31,000 bases of DNA from CBDUBS01 sp965365445. Lineage in GTDB: Bacteria; Bacteroidota; Rhodothermia; Rhodothermales; DASSAV01. The stretch covers positions 1-31,000 of the forward strand of contig CBDUBS010000018.1 of the NCBI GenBank assembly GCA_965365445.1, given 5' to 3'. The position numbers and the translations under genes are program-made. Below are positions 1 through 8,455 of the stretch, piece by piece. The first letter of the stretch is position 1. Each line of letters starts with the position of its first letter. Under the pieces are notes generated by a model, which worked only from the letters and a program-made list of their open reading frames with translations, had not been told where the DNA came from and did no database searches.

Positions 1-642
1 GCTCAACTCGCGGAAAGCCTTCCGGCGGGGTTAATCCATCTCGGGCAAATGGTGACGGCGGTTGAACCGAAGGCTGTGGTGCTGGAAGGAGGGAAGCGGA
101 TGGAGGCCGAGGCTGTGGTCGTCGCTGTAGAGGCCCCGGAAGCGGCGGCCCTGGTCGAAGAGGTACCCGATGTGGATTCGCGAGCGGTGACGTGCTTGTA
201 TTACGCCGCAGCCGAAGCGCCCCTGAAAGACCCGATCCTGGTGTTGAACGGAGACGGCAACGGACCGATCAACAACCTGGCAGTGATGACCAATGTATCT
301 CCGGCCTATTCCCCCGACGACCGGGCGTTGATTGCCGTGGCCGTGCTCGGAAACCCGATGCAGGCCGACGCCGATCTCGAAACCAGTGTCCGGGCGCAGC
401 TTCGCAGCTGGTTCGGGCACACCGTTCGGGAGTGGAACCATCTCAGGACCTACCGCATTCCCTACGCTCTGCCGGATCAGAAACCGCCATTCCTTACTCC
501 GCCCCGGCAGCCCGCCCGGTTGAGAAACGGGCTGTACGTCTGCGGAGATTATCGCCGTACGGCCTCGATCAACGGGGCAATGGCATCGGGCCTCGACGCA
601 GCGCAGGCGATTATGGACGACCTTCAGGCAAGGCAATCGTAA
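1..642 (+). CDS. FAD-dependent amine oxidase / phytoene-desaturase-like protein, 3' part only
   Basis: The reading frame is open from the first base of the window and stops with TAA at 640-642, so the N-terminal FAD-binding part lies outside. About 213 codons are visible. The C-terminal end carries the flavin-contact segment usual in amine oxidases and carotenoid/phytoene desaturases: a Gly-Asp pair (CGDY) followed by a small-residue helix (SINGAMASGLDAAQ). That segment closes the FAD site in this family. The middle region would be the substrate-binding part. The family oxidises amines or desaturates or isomerises carotenoid-like substrates, and the visible part does not tell which. msrC starts 4 bp downstream on the same strand, so the two are probably co-transcribed. 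I am fairly sure of the fold family and unsure of the substrate. Confidence 0.75.
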   Translation, partial: AQLAESLPAGLIHLGQMVTAVEPKAVVLEGGKRMEAEAVVVAVEAPEAAALVEEVPDVDSRAVTCLYYAAAEAPLKDPILVLNGDGNGPINNLAVMTNVSPAYSPDDRALIAVAVLGNPMQADADLETSVRAQLRSWFGHTVREWNHLRTYRIPYALPDQKPPFLTPPRQPARLRNGLYVCGDYRRTASINGAMASGLDAAQAIMDDLQARQS

Positions 643-646
643 AAAA

Positions 647-1171
647 ATGCAACCCAACCCCAACCTGTCCGATACGCTCCCGGATGCAGGCCACCGGCGC
701 GAGCGGTACGAAAAGGTCCTGAAGCGCATAGCCGCACTGCTGGACGGCGAAAACGACTGGATAGCGGGCATGGCCACGGTAGCGTGCGAGCTGCACGGGG
801 CGTTCGAGTCCTTTCACTGGACGGGCTTTTACCGGGCGGTCGGTCCAGGCCTGCTGGTGGTAGGCCCCTACCAGGGAGGACACGGGTGCTTGCGGATCCC
901 GTTCGAGCGGGGTGTTTGCGGCGCGGCGGCACGAACCGGCCTGACGCAACGGGTACCCGACGTTGCCTCATTTCCGGGGCACATTGCCTGTTCCTCCAGT
1001 ACGCGCTCCGAAATCGTCGTGCCGGTGACAACACCGGAAGGGGGCCTGCTCGGGGTTCTGGATGTTGACTCGGACCACCCGGCGGCGTTCGACGAACTGG
1101 ATCAGGAAATGCTGGAACGTTTGTGCCGCCGGCTCGGCGAGCAGTTTGCCCATGCCTGCGTGATCGCATAA
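647..1171 (+). CDS. msrC: Free methionine-(R)-sulfoxide reductase (GAF-domain fRMsr)
   Basis: This 174-aa single-domain GAF protein has the fRMsr pattern rather than that of a signalling GAF domain. It reduces free L-methionine-(R)-sulfoxide in the cytoplasm, using thioredoxin-type reductant. The three cysteines of the E. coli enzyme (Cys84, Cys94, Cys118) are all present with the same spacing, at residues 81, 91 and 115, in the contexts GHGCLRIPF, RGVCGAAA and GHIACSS. The blocks WTGFYR, SEIVVPV and GVLDVDS are also typical. Length matches the family (about 160-180 aa). The ATG is 4 bp after the stop of the flavoprotein gene, with no obvious Shine-Dalgarno, which suggests coupled translation. 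The gene converges on the phosphohexomutase with a 9-bp gap. Confidence 0.93.
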   Translation: MQPNPNLSDTLPDAGHRRERYEKVLKRIAALLDGENDWIAGMATVACELHGAFESFHWTGFYRAVGPGLLVVGPYQGGHGCLRIPFERGVCGAAARTGLTQRVPDVASFPGHIACSSSTRSEIVVPVTTPEGGLLGVLDVDSDHPAAFDELDQEMLERLCRRLGEQFAHACVIA

Positions 1172-1180
1172 CACCCGAGC

Positions 1181-2590
1181 CTACTCGATGCCCAGCCGGG
1201 CTATGGCATCGTTGACGAGAGCTTCGGCCTGCTCCGCGGATGCGGATTCGGAGTAGATGCGAAGGACGGGTTCGGTGCCGGAAGGCCGGACGAGCACCCA
1301 GCCTGCTTCCGTTTTCAGCTTGTACCCGTCCAGGGTTTCGACGCTGAGGACGGACCGGCCGGCAACGGACGTAATTCCGTTCCCTTTGAGCAAAGCGAGG
1401 GCCTCGTTCTTTTTTTCCGGCGTAGTGTGCACGTCCTTCCGGAAGTAAAAATGGGGCCCGAACTCGTCGTGCAACGCACGGACGAGAGCGGAGAGCGGTT
1501 TCCCGCTCTTGACGATCATTTCGACGAAGAGCAGGCCGATGTACAGACCGTCGCGCTCCGGGAGGTGGCCTTTAACCGCGATGCCGCCCGATTCTTCGCC
1601 GCCGATCAGTACGTCGGAGCCGACCATACGGGAGCCGATGTACTTGAACCCGATAGGGGTAGTTTCGAGGAGCAACCCGTAGCGCCCGGCCATTTTATCG
1701 AGCATGTCGGTGGTGGAAAACGTCTTGATGACGCTGCCCGTGAGGCCTCTGTCGCAATGGAGATACTTCAACAACAGGGAAAGCATCTGGTGGGAATCCA
1801 CGAACCGACCGGTTTCATCCACCATGCCGATGCGGTCGGCATCGCCGTCGTTGGCGAGGCCGGCGGCGCAGCCTTCCCGGACGACAACGGAGGAAAGCTC
1901 GGCCAGGTTGCGCTCGATGGGCTCCGGGGCCTGTCCGTGGAATCCCGGGTTCCAATCGTTACGCACCGCAACGACCCGGTCGGCGCCCAGCAATTCGGCC
2001 ACGGCGCCCTTTCCGGCCCCGAACATGGCATCGTGAGCCACCCGGATACCGGAATGCCGTATCGCATCCAGATCGAGGCGGGTGCGCAGCCATGAAAGGT
2101 ATTCCCCCCGGATGTCACGGAGTTCGATGCCTTCTCCCCGAATCAGTTCGTCCATCGGTAGTATGGGGCGCGCATCGTCCTTCGCGTACAACTCGCCCTC
2201 CACGGCAGCAATCATTTCAGGTGAGGCGGGGCCGCCGAAATCCGCTTTGAGTTTGAAACCGTTGTACTGCGGGGGGTTGTGGCTGGCCGTGATAACGACG
2301 CCGGCGTTGCAACCGAACGTGCGTGTGGCCCAGCTCACAGCGGGTGTAGGCGTAACACCGTCGGCCAGAAACACGCGAACCCCGTAGGAAGCAAGGATGC
2401 GGGCGGTGTAGCCGGCAAATTCCGGACTCAGGAAACGTGTGTCGTAGCCGATCGCAACGCGCGATGAAGGCCCGTACGTATTCCGAAGCCAGCGCGCCGT
2501 AGCGCGACTGACGATTTCCAGATTGGCAAACGTGTAATCCTGGGCAATTACGGCACGCCAGCCGTCCGTGCCGAACGCAATTATTGGCAT
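1181..2590 (-). CDS. Phosphoglucomutase/phosphomannomutase family protein (alpha-D-phosphohexomutase)
   Basis: This 469-aa cytosolic enzyme interconverts hexose 1- and 6-phosphates through a phosphoserine intermediate. All four family motifs are visible: the active-site serine loop TASHNP (Ser103), the Mg-binding DGDADR (248-253), the sugar-specificity loop GEESGG (331-336) and the phosphate-binding RPSGTEP (434-440). I set the start at the ATG at 2588-2590, which gives MPIIAFGTDGWR and places the conserved FGTDGWR block at the N-terminus. The frame stays open for 50 more codons to 2740, but that stretch is Arg/Ser/Pro-rich and unlike the family. The specificity loop does not let me choose glucose, mannose or glucosamine substrates. 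It lies downstream of recN on the same strand with a 195-bp gap. Confidence 0.9.
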   Translation of the reverse strand: MPIIAFGTDGWRAVIAQDYTFANLEIVSRATARWLRNTYGPSSRVAIGYDTRFLSPEFAGYTARILASYGVRVFLADGVTPTPAVSWATRTFGCNAGVVITASHNPPQYNGFKLKADFGGPASPEMIAAVEGELYAKDDARPILPMDELIRGEGIELRDIRGEYLSWLRTRLDLDAIRHSGIRVAHDAMFGAGKGAVAELLGADRVVAVRNDWNPGFHGQAPEPIERNLAELSSVVVREGCAAGLANDGDADRIGMVDETGRFVDSHQMLSLLLKYLHCDRGLTGSVIKTFSTTDMLDKMAGRYGLLLETTPIGFKYIGSRMVGSDVLIGGEESGGIAVKGHLPERDGLYIGLLFVEMIVKSGKPLSALVRALHDEFGPHFYFRKDVHTTPEKKNEALALLKGNGITSVAGRSVLSVETLDGYKLKTEAGWVLVRPSGTEPVLRIYSESASAEQAEALVNDAIARLGIE

Positions 2591-2785
2591 GAGGCGAATG
2601 GATTCATTCCATGATAGAAAGCGGGAAGATACTGCACGGCTCGGGCGTTTCGAACTTCCTTTTGACGCCGGCAGGGCCGGCCTTCGACGCCGGGGAGATC
2701 GGCCCCGACGGCCGGAAAGGAAATCCGGTCGAACCCCCATCCGTACCGAGCCGCTTTGAAGAGGGCGGCCCGACCTGTTTCTTCA
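2591..2785. other. recN to phosphohexomutase spacer
   Basis: This 195-bp stretch separates the recN stop from the chosen mutase start. It probably contains the mutase promoter, but I see no convincing -35/-10 pair and no terminator with a T-run. A 60-codon minus-strand frame (2604-2786) begins with an ATG that overlaps the recN stop as TGATG. Its Pro/Ser/Gly-rich content does not look like a known protein, so I do not annotate it as a gene. Confidence 0.4.
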
Positions 2786-4504
2786 TCAGGCGGGCTTTGC
2801 CCGGCCGGAGTTCATCAACTCGCGAGCGCTTTCGAGCGCGGCTTCAGTTACCTGCGGGCCGGAAATGAGTGAGGCGATTTGCGCAGCCCGCTCCTCCTCC
2901 TCCAGCATTCGGATGCGTGTTTTGGTTCTTCCGTCCTCGATGTGCTTGACGACGGAGAAGTGGCGGTCCCCGAGCGCAGCAATCTGAGGGAGGTGCGTAA
3001 TGGCGATGATCTGGTGGAAGCGGGCCAGTTCGTGCATGCTTTCACCCACCTTGCGGGCGATCACACCGGAAATACCCGTATCGATCTCATCGAACACGAG
3101 GATGGGCAGGCGCTCGCTTCGGGCGAGCACGGATTTCAGGGCCAGCATGATGCGGCTCACTTCGCCGCCGGAGGCGATACGGGCGAGGGGTTTGAGGGCC
3201 TCGCCGGGGTTGGCCGAGATGTAAAACACGACCCGGTCCATTCCGGTCGGGAAAGCGGCCAGCCGTACGGAGCCGGGCTCCGAGGGCGCGATCCACCCGT
3301 CAGCGGCTTCTTCGATACCAAAATGAACCTCAAAGCGGCTTTGGGCCATGCCCAGGCGGGCGAGCTCGGCGACGATAGATTGCTCCAGGCGGAGGGCCGC
3401 CTCCCGGCGCTCGGCCGAGAGTGCGCGAGCCGCTGCGGATAACGTAACCCGGGCGGCCTCTATTTGCTCGGTGAGGCGGTTTATGGAACCTTCGAAGTCA
3501 GATGCGAGGTCATAAACGGCGCCGATCTCCTTGCGGTGTTCCAGGACCGCCTCCAGCGTGCCACCGTACTTTCGCTTGAGCAGTTCGAGCTCGCCGAGCC
3601 GGTTCCGGATTTCCTCCAGACGCTCCGGATTGAATTCGATGCGCGCGTTGTAATCCTGAAGGAGCTTGGCCGTTTCGGATACGACGATGCGTGCGGAGTC
3701 GATTTCGGCGTGGGCTTCCTCGAAAACCGGATCGATGCGCAGCAGGTCGGCGAGCTCGTTTCGGGTCAGGACGAGCGCATCGTGAACGGCCCCATCCGAC
3801 TCGTAAAGCAAACCGTACAGCCGCGCGGTAACCTCGAAGAGCTGTTCCGCGTTTTCGAGCACGCGGCGCTCTGCTTCCAGTTCTTCTTCCTCTCCCTGCC
3901 GGGGGCTTACCTGGTCGATCTCCTCGATCTGGAACGCGTAAAGTTCTTTCTGGCGGCGCAGCTCCTGCTCGCGCGCCATCAGCGTTCTCCGACGGCGCAC
4001 GAGCTCCTCGACAGCGGCGTACCGGACCTGGTATGCAGCCAGGGATGGGCCCAGCGAACCGTAGTTATCGAGCAAACCGATGTGGGTTTCGGAGCGAAGC
4101 AGGGACTGGTGTTCGTGCTGGCCGTGCAGATCGATGAGAAGCGAGGTGACGTCGCGCAGAAGTTGGGCCGTGGCGGGGGAGTCGTTGATGAACGCGCGGC
4201 TCTGGGCAGCGCCGATCTCCCGGCGGAGAATGATGAGCGGCTGCGGCTCGATCTCGTTTTCCTCCAGCAACGTGCGAAGCACCGGCGAATCGAGCTCGTC
4301 GAACACACCTTCGATGACGGCTTTCCGGGCGCCGGTGCGCAGGGCTTCGGTGGATGCCCGTTCACCGAGGATCATCTTCAGAGCGCCGATGAGAATGGAC
4401 TTGCCCGCACCGGTTTCGCCGGTGATGATGTTCAGGCCCGGCCCGAACTCGACTTCGAGCTCTTCGATGAGGGCGTAATCACGAATGTAGATCGATCGGA
4501 GCAT
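2786..4504 (-). CDS. recN: DNA repair protein RecN (SMC-like ATPase)
   Basis: This 572-aa cytosolic ATPase of the SMC/Rad50 class acts in recombinational repair of double-strand breaks. The N-terminal Walker A motif GETGAGKS lies at residues 29-36. The middle (about 150-400) is rich in Glu, Leu and Arg, as expected for the coiled coil. The C-terminal half holds the signature region ASGGEVSR and the Walker B block ILVFDEIDTG (DEID at 472-475), followed by the ITHLPQIA H-loop. Length is close to the usual 550-570 aa. The ATG at 4502-4504 gives MLRSIYIRDYAL, the standard RecN N-terminus. It is downstream of secA on the same strand, but a terminator at 4550-4579 lies between them, so recN probably has its own promoter close to its start. 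LexA control is usual in other phyla, and I see no clear box here. Confidence 0.96.
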   Translation of the reverse strand: MLRSIYIRDYALIEELEVEFGPGLNIITGETGAGKSILIGALKMILGERASTEALRTGARKAVIEGVFDELDSPVLRTLLEENEIEPQPLIILRREIGAAQSRAFINDSPATAQLLRDVTSLLIDLHGQHEHQSLLRSETHIGLLDNYGSLGPSLAAYQVRYAAVEELVRRRRTLMAREQELRRQKELYAFQIEEIDQVSPRQGEEEELEAERRVLENAEQLFEVTARLYGLLYESDGAVHDALVLTRNELADLLRIDPVFEEAHAEIDSARIVVSETAKLLQDYNARIEFNPERLEEIRNRLGELELLKRKYGGTLEAVLEHRKEIGAVYDLASDFEGSINRLTEQIEAARVTLSAAARALSAERREAALRLEQSIVAELARLGMAQSRFEVHFGIEEAADGWIAPSEPGSVRLAAFPTGMDRVVFYISANPGEALKPLARIASGGEVSRIMLALKSVLARSERLPILVFDEIDTGISGVIARKVGESMHELARFHQIIAITHLPQIAALGDRHFSVVKHIEDGRTKTRIRMLEEEERAAQIASLISGPQVTEAALESARELMNSGRAKPA

Positions 4505-4543
4505 ACGGCCGGAAAACGGTGGCGGGCCGGACTGACAAGGAGT

Positions 4544-4579
4544 GCCGAAAACGCCCTTCCCCCGTCGGAAAAGGGCGTT
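4544..4579 (-). terminator. Intrinsic terminator downstream of secA
   Basis: Read on the minus strand, AACGCCCTT (4579-4571) pairs perfectly with AAGGGCGTT (4558-4550) across a 12-nt loop, and the run TTTT covers the 3' edge of the stem. It sits about 40 bp beyond the secA stop codon and before recN. The T-run is short, so termination may be partial. Confidence 0.7.
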
Positions 4580-4620
4580 CGTCGACAGGAATGATACGGC
4601 ATAGGCGCAAGCCTGTACAA

Positions 4621-7600
4621 TCAGGCCAGACCTCGTCCGTGGCAGTGTTTATACTTTTTCCCGCTCCCGCAGGGGCAGGGCTCGTTGCGCCCGACGCGGT
4701 CCGAGACGACGACCGGTTGCTGCTTCACGGTAGGGTCGCGCTGGGCCGCCCCTACGGCGTTCCCTCCACCTACGTTGACGCCGTAAGACGGATCGGATGA
4801 CTCGTGCTCGGTGCGGGCGCGATTGGGGTCCAGGCGACGGCGCGGCGCGGCGGACGCCCGGCGAGACGAACCCCCTACGAGGGGCCCCGATTTCATGACG
4901 AGGGAGACCACTTCCTGATTGATGGTTTCCATCATCTCCGCGAAAAGCTTGTACGCTTCCATCTTGTATTCGACGAGCGGATCGCGCTGGCCGTACGCTC
5001 TCAGGTGAATGCCTTCCTTGACCTCATCCAGGTCGCGGAGGTGCTCGGTCCACCGTTCATCGATCGTGGAAAGCATCGCGACGCGTTCGAGGGCATCGTT
5101 CACTTCCTCGCCGTGAGTTTCCACGGCGTCACCGACGCGCACCGCAACCCGGAGCAGGCGACGGCCGTCGGTAAAGTCCACCACAACCCTTTCCGGCTTG
5201 TGCTCGGCGTCGCCGTCGAGAATTTGCCGGACGGTATTGTAAAAGGGCCGGGCAAGGGCTTCGCGTTTGCGGTTCAGGAAATCGACCGCCTTCTCGGTAA
5301 TGTCATCCGCCAGGCCGTCTTCGCCGAGACGGACGAAGCGTTCCCGCTCGATCTCATAGTCGAAGGCCATGGTGCGCAGCAACTCTTCGCGCATTTCCTC
5401 GAGGTTGCCGTCGCCGTAATGCTTTTTTACGATGGCCGCCACCACGTCCTGCACCATTTCGAGAATGTCGCCGTGCAGGCGTTCGCCTTTCAGGGCGTGC
5501 ATACGACGGTCGTAGATGACCTGGCGCTGGGCGTTGAGTACGTCGTCGTACTCGAGCTGGCGCTTCCGGATGGCGAAGTTGTTCTGCTCGACCTTCTTCT
5601 GCGCCCGCTCGATGCTCTTGTTGATCCACGGGTGCGTAATGACGGCCCCGTCCTCCAGCCCCAGTCGGTCCATCACGCGGGCCGTGCGGTCGGAGCCGAA
5701 CAGGCGCATGAGTTCGTCTTCCAGAGAGACGTAAAACTGGCTTTCGCCGGGGTCGCCCTGACGGCCCGAGCGCCCACGAAGCTGAAGGTCGATGCGGCGG
5801 CTTTCGTGCCGCTCGGTGCCGAGGATGGCAAGGCCGCCAACCTCCCGGACGCCGGGCCCCAGCTTGATGTCGGTGCCGCGCCCGGCCATGTTGGTGGCAA
5901 TGGTGACGGCCCCCTTCTGGCCGGCCTCGGCCACGATGAGCGCCTCGGTTTTGGCCCGGTCCCGGCGGGCGTTAAGCACGTTATGGGGTATGTTCTGCCG
6001 GGAAAGCATCCGGCTGAGGGTTTCCGAAACCTCAACCGACGTGGTGCCTACCAGGACGGGCTGGCCTTTGGTGTGGTACTCGACGATTTTATCGAGTACG
6101 GCGGCGTACTTGTCGCGCTTGGACTTGTAAACGAGGTCGTCGAGGTCCTTCCGAACGACGGGGCGATGGGTCGGGATGACCACCACGTCCATCTTATAGA
6201 TTTTGTAAAACTCTTCCGCTTCCGTTTCCGCCGTACCCGTCATGCCGGCGAGTTTGGAGTACATACGGAAGTAGTTCTGCAGGGTGATGGTGGCGTACGT
6301 CTGCGTGGACGCCTCGATCTGTACGTTTTCCTTGGCTTCAATCGCCTGATGCAGTCCGTCTGAATACCGGCGGCCGGAGAGAACGCGCCCGGTATGCTCA
6401 TCCACGATGAGCACCTTGCCCTCCTGCACGATGTACTCTACATCCTTTTCATACAGGGTATAGGCCCGCAGGAGTTGCTCGATGGCATGAAGGCGCTCGG
6501 CGCGGTCGGCGTACAGGTTATAGAGGTTGCGTTTGGCCTCCTCCATTTCCTTCTGAAGCACCCGGTGGTCGTTTTCGAGCTTGTTGGCCTTTTTTTCCTC
6601 GGTCAGGTCGTCGCGCGTTTCTATTTCCGACTCGAGGAGACGGTGCTTTTCCTTAAACTCCTGTTCAATACGAGCCACCCCTTCACCGAGGTCGGGCAGA
6701 ACGAACAGGTCCACGTCTTCCCCTGCCGCACGGGAGGCGAACTCGCGCCCTTTATCGCTCATCTCGATGGCGTGGTTCTTCTCGTCCAGGGCGAAGTACA
6801 GCGCATCGTCCACGAACGGCATGTTCTTCGCGTTATCCTGAAGGTAGAAGAACTCCGTTTTCTGAAGGAGCTGGGCTACCCCCGGCTCACCGAGCAACTT
6901 GACGAGCTTCTTGTTGCGGGGAAAGCCCCGATGGGCGCGGAGCAAAGCCAGCCCGGCTTCGCTTTCCGCTTCGTTGGCCTGTTTCCGACTGCCTTCGGCC
7001 TCCAGCCGGTCGCGTTCCTGAAGTTTGCGCTCGGCCTCGGCAACCAGCCCGGCGACCAGTTTCTGCTGGGCATATACCAGCTTTTCGATGGGGGTTTTCA
7101 GCTCGGAAAACCGGTCGTCGCTGGCCTGCGGAATCGGACCGGAAATGATGAGCGGGGTGCGGGCTTCGTCCACGAGCACGGAGTCCACTTCGTCCACGAT
7201 AGCAAAGTGATGGCCTCGCTGGACGAGCTGCTCCACTTCGGTTACGAACGAATTGTCCCGAAGGTAGTCGAACCCGAACTCGTTGTTGGTGCCGTAGCTG
7301 ATGTCGGCAAGGTAAGCGCTGCGGCGCCCTTCGGAGTGGGGCTCGTACTTATCGATCACGTCGATGGTCAGGCCGTGGAATTGATATACGGGCCCCATCC
7401 ACTCGGCATCGCGCTGAGCCAGGTACGGGTTCACCGTTACCAGGTGAACGCCGCGCCCGACAAGGGCGTTGAGATAAATAGGCGCAACGGCGACCAGCGT
7501 TTTGCCTTCGCCGGTTTTCATCTCCGATATTTTCCCTTCGTGCATCGCAATGCCGCCCAGGAGCTGCACGTCGAAGGGCACCATGTCCCACCGAATTTTC

Positions 7601-8034
7601 GTCCCTCCCGCAACCCATTCCTGGCCCACCAGGCGGCGGCACGTATCTTTGACGACGGCGAACGCCTCCGGCAAAATCTCATTCAGGGTCTGCTCGACGG
7701 TGTCGAGCCAATCTCCTTCGAGCGCGTCGAGCTCATCGTAGAGCGCCTGACGCTCCTTGAGGGAGAGCGGCGTCTCCGGAGGAGCCTGGCCGTCGCCCTC
7801 CGGCTCGGGCCGTGCGCCGCGCAACTCGGCGCGGATCTCCGCCTGCCGGGCTTCGATATCTGCAACGGACTCCCGTATGCGGGCTTTGAATTCGGCTGTT
7901 TTGGCCCGGAGTTCGTCGTCGGTAAGGCTCTCGTACTCCTCGGCGTATGTATTTATTTGCTGCACGATGGGCCAGTACCGTTTGATGTACCGTTCGTGCT
8001 TATCTCCAAACAACTTCTGCAAAAATTTCAACAT
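4621..8034 (-). CDS. secA: Preprotein translocase ATPase SecA
   Basis: SecA drives unfolded preproteins through SecYEG using ATP, at the inner face of the membrane. The 1137-aa product carries Walker A MKTGEGKT (172-179), the DEVD box (281-284) with VDEARTPLIISG after it, the helicase-like block GRSGRQGDPGES, and a C-terminal zinc motif CPCGSGKKYKHCH (Cys1120, Cys1122, Cys1131, His1132) that normally binds SecB and lipid. It is much longer than E. coli SecA (901 aa). Extra sequence is seen at about residues 50-110 and as a long charged insert at about 300-500, both usual in Bacteroidota and Chlorobi SecA. The start gives MLKFLQKLFG, a standard SecA N-terminus. A strong-looking terminator follows the stop. 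Confidence 0.98.
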   Translation of the reverse strand: MLKFLQKLFGDKHERYIKRYWPIVQQINTYAEEYESLTDDELRAKTAEFKARIRESVADIEARQAEIRAELRGARPEPEGDGQAPPETPLSLKERQALYDELDALEGDWLDTVEQTLNEILPEAFAVVKDTCRRLVGQEWVAGGTKIRWDMVPFDVQLLGGIAMHEGKISEMKTGEGKTLVAVAPIYLNALVGRGVHLVTVNPYLAQRDAEWMGPVYQFHGLTIDVIDKYEPHSEGRRSAYLADISYGTNNEFGFDYLRDNSFVTEVEQLVQRGHHFAIVDEVDSVLVDEARTPLIISGPIPQASDDRFSELKTPIEKLVYAQQKLVAGLVAEAERKLQERDRLEAEGSRKQANEAESEAGLALLRAHRGFPRNKKLVKLLGEPGVAQLLQKTEFFYLQDNAKNMPFVDDALYFALDEKNHAIEMSDKGREFASRAAGEDVDLFVLPDLGEGVARIEQEFKEKHRLLESEIETRDDLTEEKKANKLENDHRVLQKEMEEAKRNLYNLYADRAERLHAIEQLLRAYTLYEKDVEYIVQEGKVLIVDEHTGRVLSGRRYSDGLHQAIEAKENVQIEASTQTYATITLQNYFRMYSKLAGMTGTAETEAEEFYKIYKMDVVVIPTHRPVVRKDLDDLVYKSKRDKYAAVLDKIVEYHTKGQPVLVGTTSVEVSETLSRMLSRQNIPHNVLNARRDRAKTEALIVAEAGQKGAVTIATNMAGRGTDIKLGPGVREVGGLAILGTERHESRRIDLQLRGRSGRQGDPGESQFYVSLEDELMRLFGSDRTARVMDRLGLEDGAVITHPWINKSIERAQKKVEQNNFAIRKRQLEYDDVLNAQRQVIYDRRMHALKGERLHGDILEMVQDVVAAIVKKHYGDGNLEEMREELLRTMAFDYEIERERFVRLGEDGLADDITEKAVDFLNRKREALARPFYNTVRQILDGDAEHKPERVVVDFTDGRRLLRVAVRVGDAVETHGEEVNDALERVAMLSTIDERWTEHLRDLDEVKEGIHLRAYGQRDPLVEYKMEAYKLFAEMMETINQEVVSLVMKSGPLVGGSSRRASAAPRRRLDPNRARTEHESSDPSYGVNVGGGNAVGAAQRDPTVKQQPVVVSDRVGRNEPCPCGSGKKYKHCHGRGLA

Positions 8035-8455
8035 GGCATTGCCGGCGGTATCTCGGGCCGGAATCTACGATAAGGCTCAGGGCAATCGCGCCGGGGTTCG
8101 GGAGCGCTTGCCGGCGAGCAAACATGGAGAACGAGTCACGGGGGCGTCCGGAGGCCGAAACTCCCGGCTCGTGTCACGCATCGGAAAGGGTTCCGTTCCA
8201 ACCGCCCGGCCGGTGTACGGTGAGGAATCGGTGTGATCTACGGCGGATCGGGCCGGCCGTTACGTATGGTGGTCACCCCGGGTGTATACGTATCGGAAGC
8301 GGCACAGATGGATCCGCCGGTCGGAGGAGGCGTAGGAGGATGGAATGTCGCGAGACGTATCCGCTCCTCACCCTGCGTCGCTGACTCTCCCGGAACGGAC
8401 CCGGAAGGAGAGATCATAGGCGACCATGCCGCCCATGTGCTATTCGGCCATACCC
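8035..8455. other. Gene-poor spacer between divergent secA and porQ
   Basis: About 420 bp lie between the divergent starts of secA and porQ, and they should hold both promoters. I see no credible coding region: the plus-strand frames that start at 8124 and 8233 are Arg/Gly-rich, and the second simply runs on as an out-of-frame shadow of porQ. An inverted repeat TACGTAT (8261-8267) / ATACGTA (8286-8292) with 18 nt between the arms could be an operator. No clear -10/-35 pair or terminator is visible. Confidence 0.5.

Noticed and set aside
3464..4594. Plus-strand open frame of 376 codons
   Set aside because: Antisense to recN and out of keeping with any family.
6394..8073. Long plus-strand open frame of 559 codons
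   Set aside because: It is antisense to secA, whose motifs are unmistakable. Such long shadow frames are common in GC-rich DNA, and the translation shows no family features.
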